Part shown: one piece after another, positions 1 through 10,936 of the stretch
How positions within the stretch are numbered: the stretch's first letter is position 1
Layout of the letters: every line of letters starts with the position of its first letter
Translations under genes and position numbers: made by a program
Notes under the pieces: generated by a model
Databases searched by the model: none
Seen by the model: only the letters and a program-made list of their open reading frames with translations
Told to the model about the DNA's origin: nothing
From: Eutreptiella sp. 'Long Island Sound 2002'
Lineage: Eukaryota; Euglenozoa; Euglenophyceae; Eutreptiales; Eutreptiaceae
Reading direction: 5' to 3'
DNA length: 64,000 bases
Assembly: GCA_964036045.1 (NCBI GenBank)
Contig: OZ038383.1
Coordinates: 38,938,294-39,002,293, forward strand

Positions 1-3000
1 TGGCGGTAGGCGGCAGGTACTCCTCTGCTACCATAATGAAGGTCTGTAGGACCAGCCCCTGCCATAGTGTGAGCTCTACCGCCTATACCCGATTTCTCCA
101 CCCTCTTTCCCGTGACTCCCATCGTCCTTGACTCCACCATGGCTTCCATGTTTCACCAAGTCCAAAGTCCAAAATTCCTGCAAGTACCCTTGGTAACCCC
201 TGGCCACAAAATCCAAACAAATACCGTAGGTACACCCTTGGTAACCCTTGCAGTAAAAACCAAATACCTGATGAGTAGAATCGAGTGAACTAGACGACTG
301 CAGTCCAAAAAATCAATCATCAAATCGAGTTGAGTGTTGCCTCATCAATACATGGACATGCTCATGGAGAAAGGTACGAATGAGTCAATGTGGGGCAAAG
401 GGAGAGGAAGAAACAGAAGTATAAGTGAAGCCCTGGAATAGAGTATGCAATTATCGAAGACGATGTTGCATCCCTACTCCAAGAATCGATTTTATATACC
501 CTGCACATTCGAACTACGAACATATGACGACATGCGGACACAACCTCGGGTCAACACATTAAGGAAAATGAGATTGATTCACGCGGGTCATGCGCTACAA
601 AATGACATCAATGAGGTCCATATGGCACATGGCGGAACACAAAAAAATGATACACGACACCATAGCATCATCGGATTCAACATAAGCGTGGCCCACATGG
701 CCCATCCTCACCCTTGCCTGCAAGACGCCGAAAAATGGAGTTGAGAAACATGAGCTCCAAATATGAGGAATGTCCCACCGTGGATCAAGTGTGACATCAT
801 GGCCTCCATGAACACAAAGTACGGCATGGCCACAAACATGACTTGTAAACACTCATGAATCACCAATGATCAAAAGTAAAGAGCTTGCAATGAGGATCAC
901 CAAATATGAGTCAGGAGAGTGACCTCATGGCAATACCTGACATCTGGCATGTGTGACACAGTCCATATATCATCATGCTGGCAATGTCTCGGTACTTCAC
1001 ACCGGATGCCGGGTGCCTATCACTTAGCAATAACATACACAATGGCCAGTAAGTGAATAGACTTGGCGGGTTTACTTGCCGCTCGCAAACAAGACATCAA
1101 GAAGGGCCAGCCCACCAAACTCCACCTGTTTGATGTATGATGCATACCAATTGCTGGGCTCCTGAGGTTAGAGTATGGCGAACCGAAGGCACGGACACAA
1201 TATAAAGCCAACACATGACATATGTCTCATGCCCTCACACCCTTGGATATGCCACTCGGCCCCATCACTTGGTACCTAATTGCTTGGGACCCGATGGCGC
1301 TGGCAAATACAATCGTCATGTGCATTAGAAACCATCCACACATGGACATGTGACACCAATATTGCCTAAATGTGTGTTCGTGTGACACCGAACCAATTCA
1401 ATGCATGCTACTTGGAGAGAGATTGGGCAAGAGTGCTCAGGTAAGAAGATGCCCCGGGTCACATGAAGAGACCTAGACCCGGCCCACAGAGAGAGTGCAC
1501 AGTGAGAGATATCCCGGGTTCAATGAGGGCACATCTGACACATGTTGAGATTGTCCTGTCCCAAAGAGAGATTGTCCCGCCTCCAAGAGAGATAGTCCCG
1601 CCCCGATCCAGGTCTTGAGAGAGATGGTTTCACCCCAGTCAATGCCCTGAGAGAAAGACCCTCACCAATCCATGCCCAGGAGAGAGAGCCTAACCAATCC
1701 ATGGCCCAGGAGAGATAACCTAACCAATCCATGGCCCAGGAGGGAGAAGCTGACCTCACCAAAACCCAATCCAGAGTGCATAGCCTAACCATGACCCATG
1801 GGAGCGTGCATATGGACAGAGACTTTCGCCTAGCCATGACCCATGAAAGCAAGCATGCACTTGAAGTGAGAATCACCGACATAGATTGAGGATTATCCCT
1901 ACACGAAATTTGCCAAATGGAATGAGCTATCCTCATGCCATACTGCAAATTGACAACGGAGGGATAGTGGATCACCAACCGTGTTCGACCGATGAATTCA
2001 CCGAAGGTCACCGGAGTAAGACAGCAAATGAGAGGTTAACAACCAGGGCATAGGTTCAATTCTCCACCTTTAGCATGTTCATCCATTGCACGTGCACACC
2101 ACCTGTGTAACACACACAATCACTAAAGATTGACCCTCTTTGATTCCATGGGAGATCAAGTTGTCATGACACATGCAAAGCGAACAAGTGATAAGTCAAG
2201 AAATTAGAAATTGGTTCGCATTGGGAAGCAACGACCGACGTACTTTCTTCTCTTCGGGTGCTCCTACCTCAAGCACATCCACTTCCACTTCACTTCCACT
2301 AGGACTCCTCCACCTTCCAGGGACTCGTGATCCCCCATACACGTAGGCTTGGCAGTGCCGAAGCAGATGCCCCCATTAACATGTACCATTCTCCTCTCAA
2401 GTGCAGTGATGCACCCAAGGGCCACAGCCGGTATTGTGGGCGGAGGCACAGCACCAGGGTTTAGCCAGATCCTCAGCTTGGGCCTTCTTTCCTCCACTGG
2501 AGTCGCCCTAGCTTCCGATTTGCTTCCGTTTCCGTAACAGGATAGAACTAACACTATTAGCACCCGTTGGGAAGAATTTTCAGACGATCAGCACGCATCG
2601 AGGAACACAGAGCACGCGCACGCCAACAGCAACACGAGAAGGGCGCCTGCACACACAGCAGGCCTGGTCCAAACAATAAATGTTAAATCCTCCATCCTGT
2701 GGTTTAAAAATTATATAATTTCGGAATTCTCCTGAAAGTATATCCAAAATCGCTGAAATTGCGGAAATCGCTCAAAAATAGAACACTGCAGTCAATTGGG
2801 ATCCGAACTTGCTTCAATATAAAGGGTACAATAAGCGTTCAAAATTGGATGCAGCTGTGCTAAACATACAAAATGAAATAGTCAAGTTTGGAGCAAAGTC
2901 CGTGGGTGCTACGTTTAAGGTATTTTTCAACTTGGGCAAATTTGCCTTGCACTGAAATTTTGACATACATTTTCACATTGAGGGGGAAAACGAGCTCAGG

Positions 3001-3880
3001 GAAGGAAGTTTTTCCTTGATGCTAGGCGTGTGCTTTTACTTTCATCTCTACACTGGCCCTTGGCCCTCTACAGCAATTACATATTCAGGTTACCTGTCAG
3101 ACTGCAAGAGATGGTGCCCTGAGAACCTGTTGACTCACCGACCTTTGCGCTAACCTACTGGTTAGCCCCTCTCGGGTTGATTGATAGAGAAATACAGTGC
3201 TTAGTTTTGGATCAACAGATTGTCAGAAAGGGGAGGGGGGTAAACCCCCACCTGGTATGAAAGACTGCTTCTCTGATGTGGAGGGGCAGCCACACCTGCA
3301 GTGTTGCTTTCTCAGTCCCACCTGCTCAGGTTCCCGTCAGTGGATTGGTGCTACTGCAATGTGAAGGGGGGAGGTCTACAGAAGTAACCCCAGCCCCTGA
3401 GTTTGTGATGGAGGATATTATGCAGTAGGCCCCCCCTAAGACGCTCGCACCTCTGATGCGAGGTCTGGGGGAGAGTTAGAAAAATCAGGGGCGCCTACAG
3501 ACTTGTATGGTCCGACGTCAGTGACAGTCTGTACCAGTCAGAGCGATTTGAATCACGATGCTTGATTCTGGGCTGCAGCCGCAGTTCACCGCAAGTTACC
3601 GCAATCTGCCGAAATATGAGATATTGTCGTCATCTGGGAATTATTGAATTATGAGTAGACAGGCTCAGGAATTCACATCTTAGTTGCGAATGAAGCGTTG
3701 CAAGCGAGAGTAGAATAAATATTTTTGTAGCTGCCTTGCATGGTTGTCACATGCTTGTCATTGGTGTTTCAATATCTTCACATCCTCTTCCTCTCCTTGC
3801 AGCGCCATGGGTTGAGTATTGGTGCACGGGAATTGGGATTAGGACTAGACTAGGATATAGTACTAGTTGTACGATGCAAG
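1..3880. other. unassigned DNA, no supported gene
   Basis: Moderate-GC sequence with no reading frame that reads like a conserved protein on either strand. The few open frames (for example 1520-2011 minus, 2264-2563 minus) are short and of low complexity. A short tandem repeat sits near 1664-1753. A 7-bp inverted repeat (ACAGACT / AGTCTGT) lies around 3495-3530. The stretch could be old retroelement or host intergenic DNA; nothing in it decides the matter. Confidence 0.5.
1664..1753. repeat. three-copy ~30-bp tandem repeat
   Basis: Three copies of a unit containing ACCAATCCATG(G)CCCAGGAG start at 1664, 1693 and 1723, a spacing of 29 and 30 bp. Degenerate relatives flank them. This is a minor minisatellite in otherwise unassigned DNA. 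Confidence 0.7.
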
Positions 3881-3989
3881 GTGTGTAGGAGACTAGCATG
3901 GTTGTGTGCTAGTGCTGCATGAAATGTTATGCATTGTGGACTAGAAGACTCTCCTTGTACATAAGAGACCTTTGATGCACGCACACGAG

Positions 3990-5720
3990 GGTTTACAGGC
4001 ACGGTGATCCAATTGAATTATGCTTGTGCCTTTGTTGTTTTGAGCAAGGGACTCTTTAATATTTTTTGGTCCTTTGATTTTCCATTTTTGTTCAAAAAAT
4101 ATCCAATACCAAAACACGCCCGAAAAAGGAGCCCAAGGGTGTTTCTCTTTCTCGACCAGAACCCCCTCAACCTCGACCGCTTCTTGAAGAAGCTGCACCA
4201 TTGGCAGATCACCGTCAGCGAAGACAGGCATCCTGCTGCGGCAGACAAATATGTCTTCAAACAGTTCTGATGGCGCCTGCCGGAGGTGCTTCAGGAGCTG
4301 TACTTCGTGGCAGCCAAGGAGGGAAAGATTATGACCCTCAAAGAGGCCAAGAAGTGGCTCAATGAGCAGGAGCGGGTGGATGCCCCGCAGGTTCCGCAAA
4401 GGTGCGGAGGGCCATCAAGCTACAGCATGATTGCAGGGAGATCCGCCCGCGGGGCTGGCGGGAGTTCCGAGGACAATACGTTCTGTTCCGCCGGAATATG
4501 GACTGGAACGAGGGAGATGATCAGTCCTGCCTGGTCAAACTCTTCCCGGATGCCTTGGTGAAGCGGGTCACGAAGGTGAAAGCGAAGAGGGGCCAGAATA
4601 ACCACACCGTCAAGATGATGCTCAACAAGGAGCATCATAAGAAGGCGGTGAACTGGACGAAAAACAACATGGCCCTGGACTTCAAGAGGCAGTGGCTGCG
4701 AAACTCCCTCCGCATCACCGCCTCAGGAGATTGCGAGAAGGCAGCGATCTGGCGCCTGAGCGAGTGTGAGGTGGGCAGCCAGATGATCCATCTGCAGGCC
4801 ATCCCGGCGCAGATGTGCTGCGACGACGTGCTGGAGTGGGTTGGAGAGGAAGTGGTCAAGGAGTACAAGAACCCTGCCCACAAGCGCAGACTGCAAGGAG
4901 GCAACTTCGGCGTCCACCATGTGGGCGCAGGATCTGACAGGGAAAGCTGTCATAGACCCAGCGGGAGCCGAAGTCCGCGAAGATCTCGACAATGATGACG
5001 ACGAGGACGAACCAGCGGAGACCGCCGTCTGTGCCTTTCTGGCCAGCAATCTGCACAATGGAGGTAGCCGGGGAGGCTGGAAGCCCCTTCAGCAGGGTTG
5101 GAAGAAGAGGAAAAGAAGGAGCCCCGCCGAGTTGGCAATCCGCCTCTGTCGTTTGGGGAGTTCATCCGAGCTCACCCTCCGGGCTGCTTAGTCTGCTACG
5201 GGCAGGACTCCCCGTTCTAACAGGAGCACTGGACGTGCCCGACCCTCGAGGCCGACGCAGAGGCGTACAAGAAGGCGCACGGGTCCAAGAAGCGTGCGTC
5301 AGCCCACATCCAAGAAGCCAAGGTGGAAGTACATGTCCAAGGATGAGCTCACCAAGCTGATGATGTTTGAAACCGGACTCGGGAAGGGAATCGAGGATAT
5401 CAAGAGGGCTTGGGGTCCTAAGCCGCACAAGGACAAGGACAAGGGCAACGACAAGGAGGGCAAGGGCCGGTGGAGGAAGAAAGGAGACACCGTGAACGAG
5501 CTTGCCGCGGAGGAGGCCACCCTGACCACCAACGCCCCTTGGCTGAGCCCCTGCAGCCAAGGGTCCCAGCTAGGGCAGTCGCAGGATGGTGGTATGGTTA
5601 ATGCTGCGCCATTCTTGTCGGGATTCGTCGATTCCCCCGGACATCTACCGAGCGGAAGGCCAGGAATAACAGCGGAGAGGAGAAATAGTCGCAATGGCTC
5701 GGTGAGTGCAGGTGCCTGAG
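3990..5720 (+). pseudogene. E0 gag-like remnant
   Basis: Degenerate coding remnant spread over several frames: about 4004-4270, 4286-4400, 4402-4900 and 5290-5719. The readable parts are basic and hydrophilic (about 4402-4880 gives a run rich in K, R, W and N). They are followed by a Cys/His segment near 5180-5240 (CLVC, then H-W-T-C, broken by a stop) that could be a decayed zinc knuckle, and by a Lys-rich tail (KDKDKGNDKEGKGRWRKK). It lies directly upstream of an aspartic-protease fragment and an RT fragment on the same strand, which is what suggests gag. Several frameshifts and stops show that it is dead. No family was recognised from the sequence itself, so the gag call rests on position and composition. 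Confidence 0.45.
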
Positions 5721-5944
5721 GGATGACCGCCCTGGGCGGACCCACGTGTCTGACCAAGGTCACTGGTGAAGGCACCAACCCTTGCACCGGGTCATTCTTC
5801 GCGACAAAGAAGATATTAGACGTACTACAAGATCTGTCCGAGAGTATTGGATGATCCCCCAGACGGCAGTTGGACGCTGCAAATGGGCCGTCAGAGCCAA
5901 CTACCCACAATCTGCGGTAGTCGCTGAGGCCAGAGATTCTCAGC

Positions 5945-6439
5945 TTGCACGCTGTGGGCCGGATTGACCGCGAGCGGCAGCTTCACCTGAACATCCAAGC
6001 CCTATGCAGTGCAGTGGAAAGGGTCAACGTGTTGGTTGACACAGGCGCCCAGGTCAGTCGGGTCAAGACTGGCCTACTTCCGCCAGAGGGCCTCACCACA
6101 AGTCGGAGACCCGTCAGGCTGAAGGTAGCCAATGGCCAGTGGATGATGGGAGGCACCGAAAGGCCCGAAATCGCGCGGCAGTTCGTCAACCATCATGAAC
6201 TGAGCCGCCCCGACCTCAGCAAGGGACTCCTCCTCAAGCGAAAGTTCTACGAGGCCCAGATGGACTGGAACATGATCGTTGGGTACGACTTTATGATGGA
6301 GACGGACTATGGCATTCTCCCGGCTCAAGCCTCTATGACCCTGTACAAGGACGGCAAACTCTCGTGGCTCTTGTCACCTGTACATCAGGTGAAGTGCCAA
6401 TGGATCAAACCTGAGCGCCATCAGCTGGCAGTAGGCTAA
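5945..6439 (+). pseudogene. E0 retropepsin-like protease fragment
   Basis: A 164-residue open segment with the aspartic-protease active-site pattern VLVDTGAQVS near residues 30-40. A second block, MIVGYDFMMETDYGILPAQ, near residues 115-135 resembles the ILGxDFL flap-proximal motif of retroviral-type proteases. In gypsy-type elements this enzyme cleaves the Gag and Gag-Pol precursors. It is placed between the gag-like remnant and the RT fragment, as expected. The segment has no credible start of its own and would have been part of a larger Pol frame. About 1.1 kb of degenerate sequence (6440-7600) separates it from RT. Confidence 0.65.
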
Positions 6440-7610
6440 CTGGGGACCGATCCCGCAGGGCTGACATACCAGTACGGCCTTAGGCGGAAAGTGGCTAACC
6501 GAGTGGCCGCCGATCCAGGAGCATCGGATCTGGCTTTGGATGGGTTCACCTCATGAGCCCCCGCCCATCTTCGGGTGTGTGAGAAGTACTGGAGCACCCA
6601 GGGCTCTGCATTAAAGAAGCACTGGGTTCCGCATCAAGGTCTGATGTGGATCCATTGTCCAAGAGTGGAAATACGAAGGGCGGTTGCGAAGATCAGCAAA
6701 GACCTTTCGGAAGCACTGCTTGTTGTCCCCATTCGCTGTACCGAGGGGGAAAGTACCCGGTATTGGGTGGCCTCGCTGTCCAACGTGACCTTGAACAAGG
6801 TCGTCCTACCGACTGGAGACAGTGTCTATCGGGACGCTAAGGGACAACTAATGCCAGCCCCAGAGATGGCCAACGGAATTCCACTTTGTGGATGCGGGCC
6901 TGGATCAGGCCGACGCCAACGACTTCGTGTGTCATCGTCCGCGTGATAGCAGAGCCCTGGCGGCAATGCTTCGCAGTCTCCCCCGTTCACATTGCCGAAT
7001 CGGAGGACACCCTCTGTGATGAGGGGTTGAACCTGGTTCAGGGGTATATGGATCAATCCTTTCATGACCGGGTAACCCACCGAGACGGAAAAGGCCAGGA
7101 CAAAAACTGGTGGGATGTGCACGCCATCGTCTCCTGTTCCTATTACAAGAATACCTTTGTAGGAGGGTACTGGACCACATGTCCAGCCAGGACGAGCCGA
7201 TTGTGCGTACGGTGATCTGTTCCGAGGCAGGTCCTAACATGGGCCGATGAGCCACATGGTAGGATGCTCGGAGTAGAAGCCGAGTGGGAGCGATACCCCT
7301 CAAGTAAGCTCAATGGTCCAAGTGCCCGGCAAAGCCAAGGCAGAGTCCGATGATCCGGGCATTGAGGGCCAGGCTGAAGCAGAAGTATGGGGACACCTTA
7401 GGGGCTTGAAAAACTAATACCAGTTGCACAATATTCAGGATTCCACGGGTTGCCAGGGTAGAAACAAGTCGTAGGTGCGCAACGCAGAGGTGGCTCCCTA
7501 TTTAAAACCCGGGGAAAATTCAAATGCACCATATGATTGGAATAAGGTGGGAGGGTGCTTGAACCGCTTTGGGGGGGGGGGGGGTTGAGTAGGGTTCAAC
7601 TAGGTGTGGT
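6440..7610 (+). other. E0 degenerate pro-RT spacer
   Basis: Open fragments in shifting frames (6575-6946, 6886-7215) continue the coding-like composition between protease and RT, but I recognise no domain. A 14-G homopolymer lies at 7571-7584, just before the RT segment. Confidence 0.4.
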
Positions 7611-8779
7611 GTGCAGATTCCGGTCCGTAGGGTTCTCCAGTTGAAGGCCTGTGTTCCCACTGCCGGTGCGGGGACCGTACGGCGAGGCCAAGGTACGACT
7701 GAAGCCAGACCTTGTGTGTACCGGCACCAGGATTTCGCCCTCGGGAACGAGGAGACAGAGGCCATGGAGAAGATCCTCAGGGATTTCATCGACAGGAGCT
7801 GGTTAGAGCCCTGACACTCCGAGCGGGCCTCCCTCTGCTTTGTTGTTCCCGAAAAGGTGGCCGGGGCGTGGGGGCTCGTGGTTGACTACCGCCGCCTAAA
7901 CGCTGAAACGCAGAATGACAGCTACACGCTGCCCCTCATCGAGGACATGCTGCAAAAGCGATTCTGGCGGAGGATCTTCAAAATGATTGAGATGAAACCT
8001 GGTTATCACCAGATGCTCCTCGCCGAGGAGTCCCGTGCATGCACAGCTATGAGCACCCCACTTGCACCCCTCCAGTGGAAGATGATGCCCGTGGGCGTTT
8101 TCAGAGGATGCTGGAGAACCTGCTTGAGCCCGCGCGTCACTGTGCGGACCCCTTCGTTGACAACATGATCATTCTGTCAGGGGACCCCAGCATGAGCAAC
8201 GACGAGCTGCTGGAAGCACATGAAAGCGACGTCACCAGAGTGCTCGACCTGCTGGTCGGGCACAAACCTGCGGGCAGCAGTGACAAGGCTACCATCGCGG
8301 TAAGCGAAGTGGTCTTCGCCGGTCACGTATTTGGCAATGGGCAGCGGAAGCCCATACCTGAAACGGTAGCGGCGATCGAGCACTGGGAGAAGCCCAAGAT
8401 GGTGTCCAAATTGCGGGCATACCTCGGGTTCTGCAATTACTACTCTAGGTATATCAAGATGTATGCCGAGTATGCAGCCATGCTCAAGGGCAATATCGAG
8501 GAAACCAAGAAGGCTCTGGTCCCAAATGAGCAGTCCCACCGTGCCTTTGAGGCAATGAAGCAGGCGCTGCTATCAGCAGTGGGTCTGCACCTCGTGGATC
8601 CGGACCGAGAGTTCGTCCTCCGCACAGACGCCGCCGAGTACGAAATGGGCGCGGTGTTGGAGCAAGTGCTGGATGATGGGAGGCATGTGCCAGTGGCCTT
8701 CTGCAGCCGAGTCCTGGCGGAAGGCCAGAGGCGGACGTGGACGCCCCGTGACAAGGAGGGGTATGCCATTGACTGGTAA
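7611..8779 (+). pseudogene. E0 reverse transcriptase / RNase H pseudogene
   Basis: Ty3/gypsy-type polymerase. 7611-7814 gives the RT N-terminal region and ends at an in-frame TGA. The same frame resumes with VVDYRRLNAET, LPLIEDML and MKPGYHQM (fingers and palm motif A area) to about 8095, where a frameshift moves the protein to the frame of 8039-8779. That frame carries the palm motif C as FVDNMII (FVDD-like with N for the second Asp), the connection segment LRAYLGFCNYYSRYI, and RNase H motifs LRTDAAEYEMGAVLEQ and WTPRDKEGYAIDW. The protein is cut inside RNase H at the border of an LTR-like sequence, and no integrase follows. The frameshift, the stop and the altered catalytic residue mark it as inactive. 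Confidence 0.85.
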
Positions 8780-9141
8780 GCGACTAGGGTCCTACACAGG
8801 ACCGATGCTGCAAAACACGTGAGTTTTGTTTCCAATCCCAGAACACACTGCACCTTTGCCCTCAACGCAATACACTGCTCCAGCGCGTCGTAATTGTTGA
8901 GCTTGTCCGTAAATACACAGTCAACATGGTCACAAAGACCCTGTGCAACACACAGAGGTCCAGTCTCAGACTACTCCACAGAGCACATGCATGCCGGATG
9001 GGTGAAATCCAACCATTATACTATCTAAAGATCACTGGTTAGTCTGACGTAATTCTGCCTGTACTCTGTGATATTGATGTCCTCCGTCTTTACGTTTCAG
9101 GCCTATCACTCGCGAGCGACCTCGCACATAAGTCGCGATCT
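8774..9141. repeat. LTR-like segment (390-bp family, lone copy)
   Basis: About 368 bp closely matching 60011-60400 and the start of the copy at 63860. It shares the run from TAAGC...CTAGG through ACACTGCACCT, CAACATGGTCA and TTTACGTTTCAGGCC to the end at AAGTCGCGATC. The 60011-60400 copy has TG...CA ends and a PBS-like sequence beside it, which makes LTR the best reading. Here the terminal bases are TG and CT, no clear target duplication is visible, and the E0 RNase H frame stops within its first bases. It may be a solo or truncated LTR, or one side of a rearrangement. Confidence 0.65.
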
Positions 9142-9635
9142 CCGGAGTCTTTACTCTGCTGCCTACTGCTAACAAACCCCTCCTAAGGCAGCGCCCTGGC
9201 GTGAAGACAGACCCACAAAAAGGGCCCGCCTGGTAGATCTATTTAGAAGGAGGCAGCGGACGTCTTTGACAGGACTTACTGCAAAAGAAAAAGGCCTGCA
9301 GCGCACTCTGGCTTGGAAATGTCAGCAGCGAAGGGGGGTAGTGGTATTCCTTCAGCCCAGCGCCAGCAGCGAGGATTAGCACTGAAGGGGGGGGGGGGCA
9401 ACAGCTACAGGCGTCCAATTTGTTTTTCTTGACGGAACCGCAGACTGCAGACTGCAGACTGCAGAACTGCAGAGGAGGTAGGAACAAGGGACGAGGAGCA
9501 ACATGTGGGCCGCAAGCAGAGCGACTGGGTATGGGCTCAGGACCCTGGTCCGTATAAGGACGGCCACACGCCCCATTCAAAGCACTGGACATCTCCACTG
9601 CCCACTGGCAGGAACCGTCGGGATAGGGGAAGGGA
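9142..9635. other. intergenic, no gene seen
   Basis: No supported coding region. Contains a 12-G run at 9387-9398 and a short array of ACTGCAG units at about 9441-9467. Confidence 0.5.
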
Positions 9636-10056
9636 CTGCAGAGGGCAGAGAATCGTGGCGCTCGAAACATCAGCACCACTGACCCCGACACTCAATTTAT
9701 ACTATTCAAAGTTGCAGACTTGCTCAGTGCCATCGTCGTCATCGTCGTCGAATGTCAGCTTGTGTCAATCTCAAAATTCGCAAAAAAAAAAAACCTTAGA
9801 AATGCAACCCACGCTCTCCACTGACCACACAAATTAAGGACCAACCTCGAAAGTGAGCAGGTAGAGGTCTAGGGACGGAGAGTTTTAGGCTGAGGGCGCC
9901 CCCTGCGCCGTCGGTGCCAAGAAGGCGAGCCAGCCTGATATCGCGCGGTCCGTGGACATCGACGCGTTGCTGAAAATTCTTAGAGAGAGAGGCGTGAGGT
10001 TGGGGGCCGGGAAAAGCACGCGGGAAGGAGAATGGAGTTGGCAGGGAAGTAGAGGG
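9636..10056 (+). repeat. duplicated 5' flank of E1 (paired with 35618-36036)
   Basis: About 420 bp is clearly paralogous to 35618-36036, and both copies end in GAGGG immediately before an LTR. Within it, a segment after TTTTAG at about 9889 stays open in the same frame in both copies, reading (A)EGxPCAVxAxKAS..DIARxVDIDALLK. This could be a remnant of a host exon preceded by a splice acceptor. That is inference; the conserved frame is the only support. Confidence 0.6.
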
Positions 10057-10838
10057 AGTAAGAAAAAGTGTATTTCCCCGCCAAAAGGTTAGCTTCAGTT
10101 GTTATAAAGAGGCCTACAGGCATAATACATTGTTACCTTAGTATTGGCCTATGCACAAAGGGGTGACAGGACATTTTGACGTATAAAACCAAGCATTGAT
10201 CTATGGATGTTGTGTGGACCCCTGACCCCCCAGCTGATTGATCTTATACACCATATCCTGGACTGACTGAGGTGCTGAAATTGATCTAGAGCCTATACAT
10301 TTTTCTATATTTTCTCATGAAAGCTTAGATATCCTAGTGGACTCCACCCTAGGGGGCTCTGGCACCTCTTTTTGAGACAGTGAGAATTCCTGGGTTCAAT
10401 TCCCAGTCAGCCTAGCTAAGTAGGAATATCCCATGTGACATGGCAGTGACCTCAGTGCCACACGCCATGCCACCTCAGCACCAATGGGACCCAAACCAAA
10501 GATTGCACATCACTAGATGGCACTATAAAAGAGAGGATGCCCATGTGGGAAGTTTTTCCATGTTTGTAGGATATTCTCTAACTATCTTTCCTAAATCTGT
10601 AGTTATTGTGAGTTTCCTGTGTTTTATTGCTATCTCCTTTGACTGCAGCCCTTCACGTTGTGGATTTGATCCTGTGGTCCTTTGCCTTGCAACTGTGGGT
10701 ACTTTTTTTGGTTGCTTTCATCAATACGTATTTGTTTGGAAAGCCTGAACTACATCAAGAAGCAGCAGGAGCAAGCAGGGGCATCAACAAAACAATATCA
10801 TCAAAGCAATCAGCAGTGAAACCCTGTTTTAACTTTCT
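10057..10838 (+). repeat. E1 5' LTR (782 bp)
   Basis: Begins AGTAAGAAAAAGTG and ends ...AACTTTCT at the primer-binding site. It aligns along its length with 36037-36810 and 48822-49585, and more distantly with the E2 LTRs. TATAAAA at 10524-10530 is a plausible promoter TATA box. A tRNA-like block (about 10323-10420, with GGTTCAATTCC at 10393-10403) is interrupted here by extra bases relative to the other LTRs. Confidence 0.85.
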
Positions 10839-10853
10839 GGTAGCAGAGGATTT
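10838..10853 (+). promoter_or_regulatory. E1 primer-binding site, initiator tRNA-Met type
   Basis: TGGTAGCAGAGGATTT directly follows the LTR, its first T overlapping the LTR's last base. The first 14 bases are complementary to the 3' end of vertebrate-type initiator tRNA-Met (...ATCCTCTGCTACCA). This is the usual minus-strand primer of many LTR retrotransposons. Confidence 0.85.
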
Positions 10854-10936
10854 CAGTCTTTGCGTACCTGCAACCCCGTGCAGTACAACGAGTACGTCGA
10901 GACTGACTCCACCGAAGGGCGAAGGAATACAATATT

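Noticed and set aside
3090-3130. primer-binding-like TGGTGCCCTGAGAACC near 3113
   Set aside because: No LTR pair or retroelement coding lies in the correct position around it, and the match to a specific tRNA could not be established.
10330-10425. a functional tRNA gene in the LTR
   Set aside because: A T-arm-like and an anticodon-arm-like hairpin are present, but the variable region and D-arm do not fold as a normal tRNA and the E1 copy has an insertion. Kept only as a tRNA-like block.
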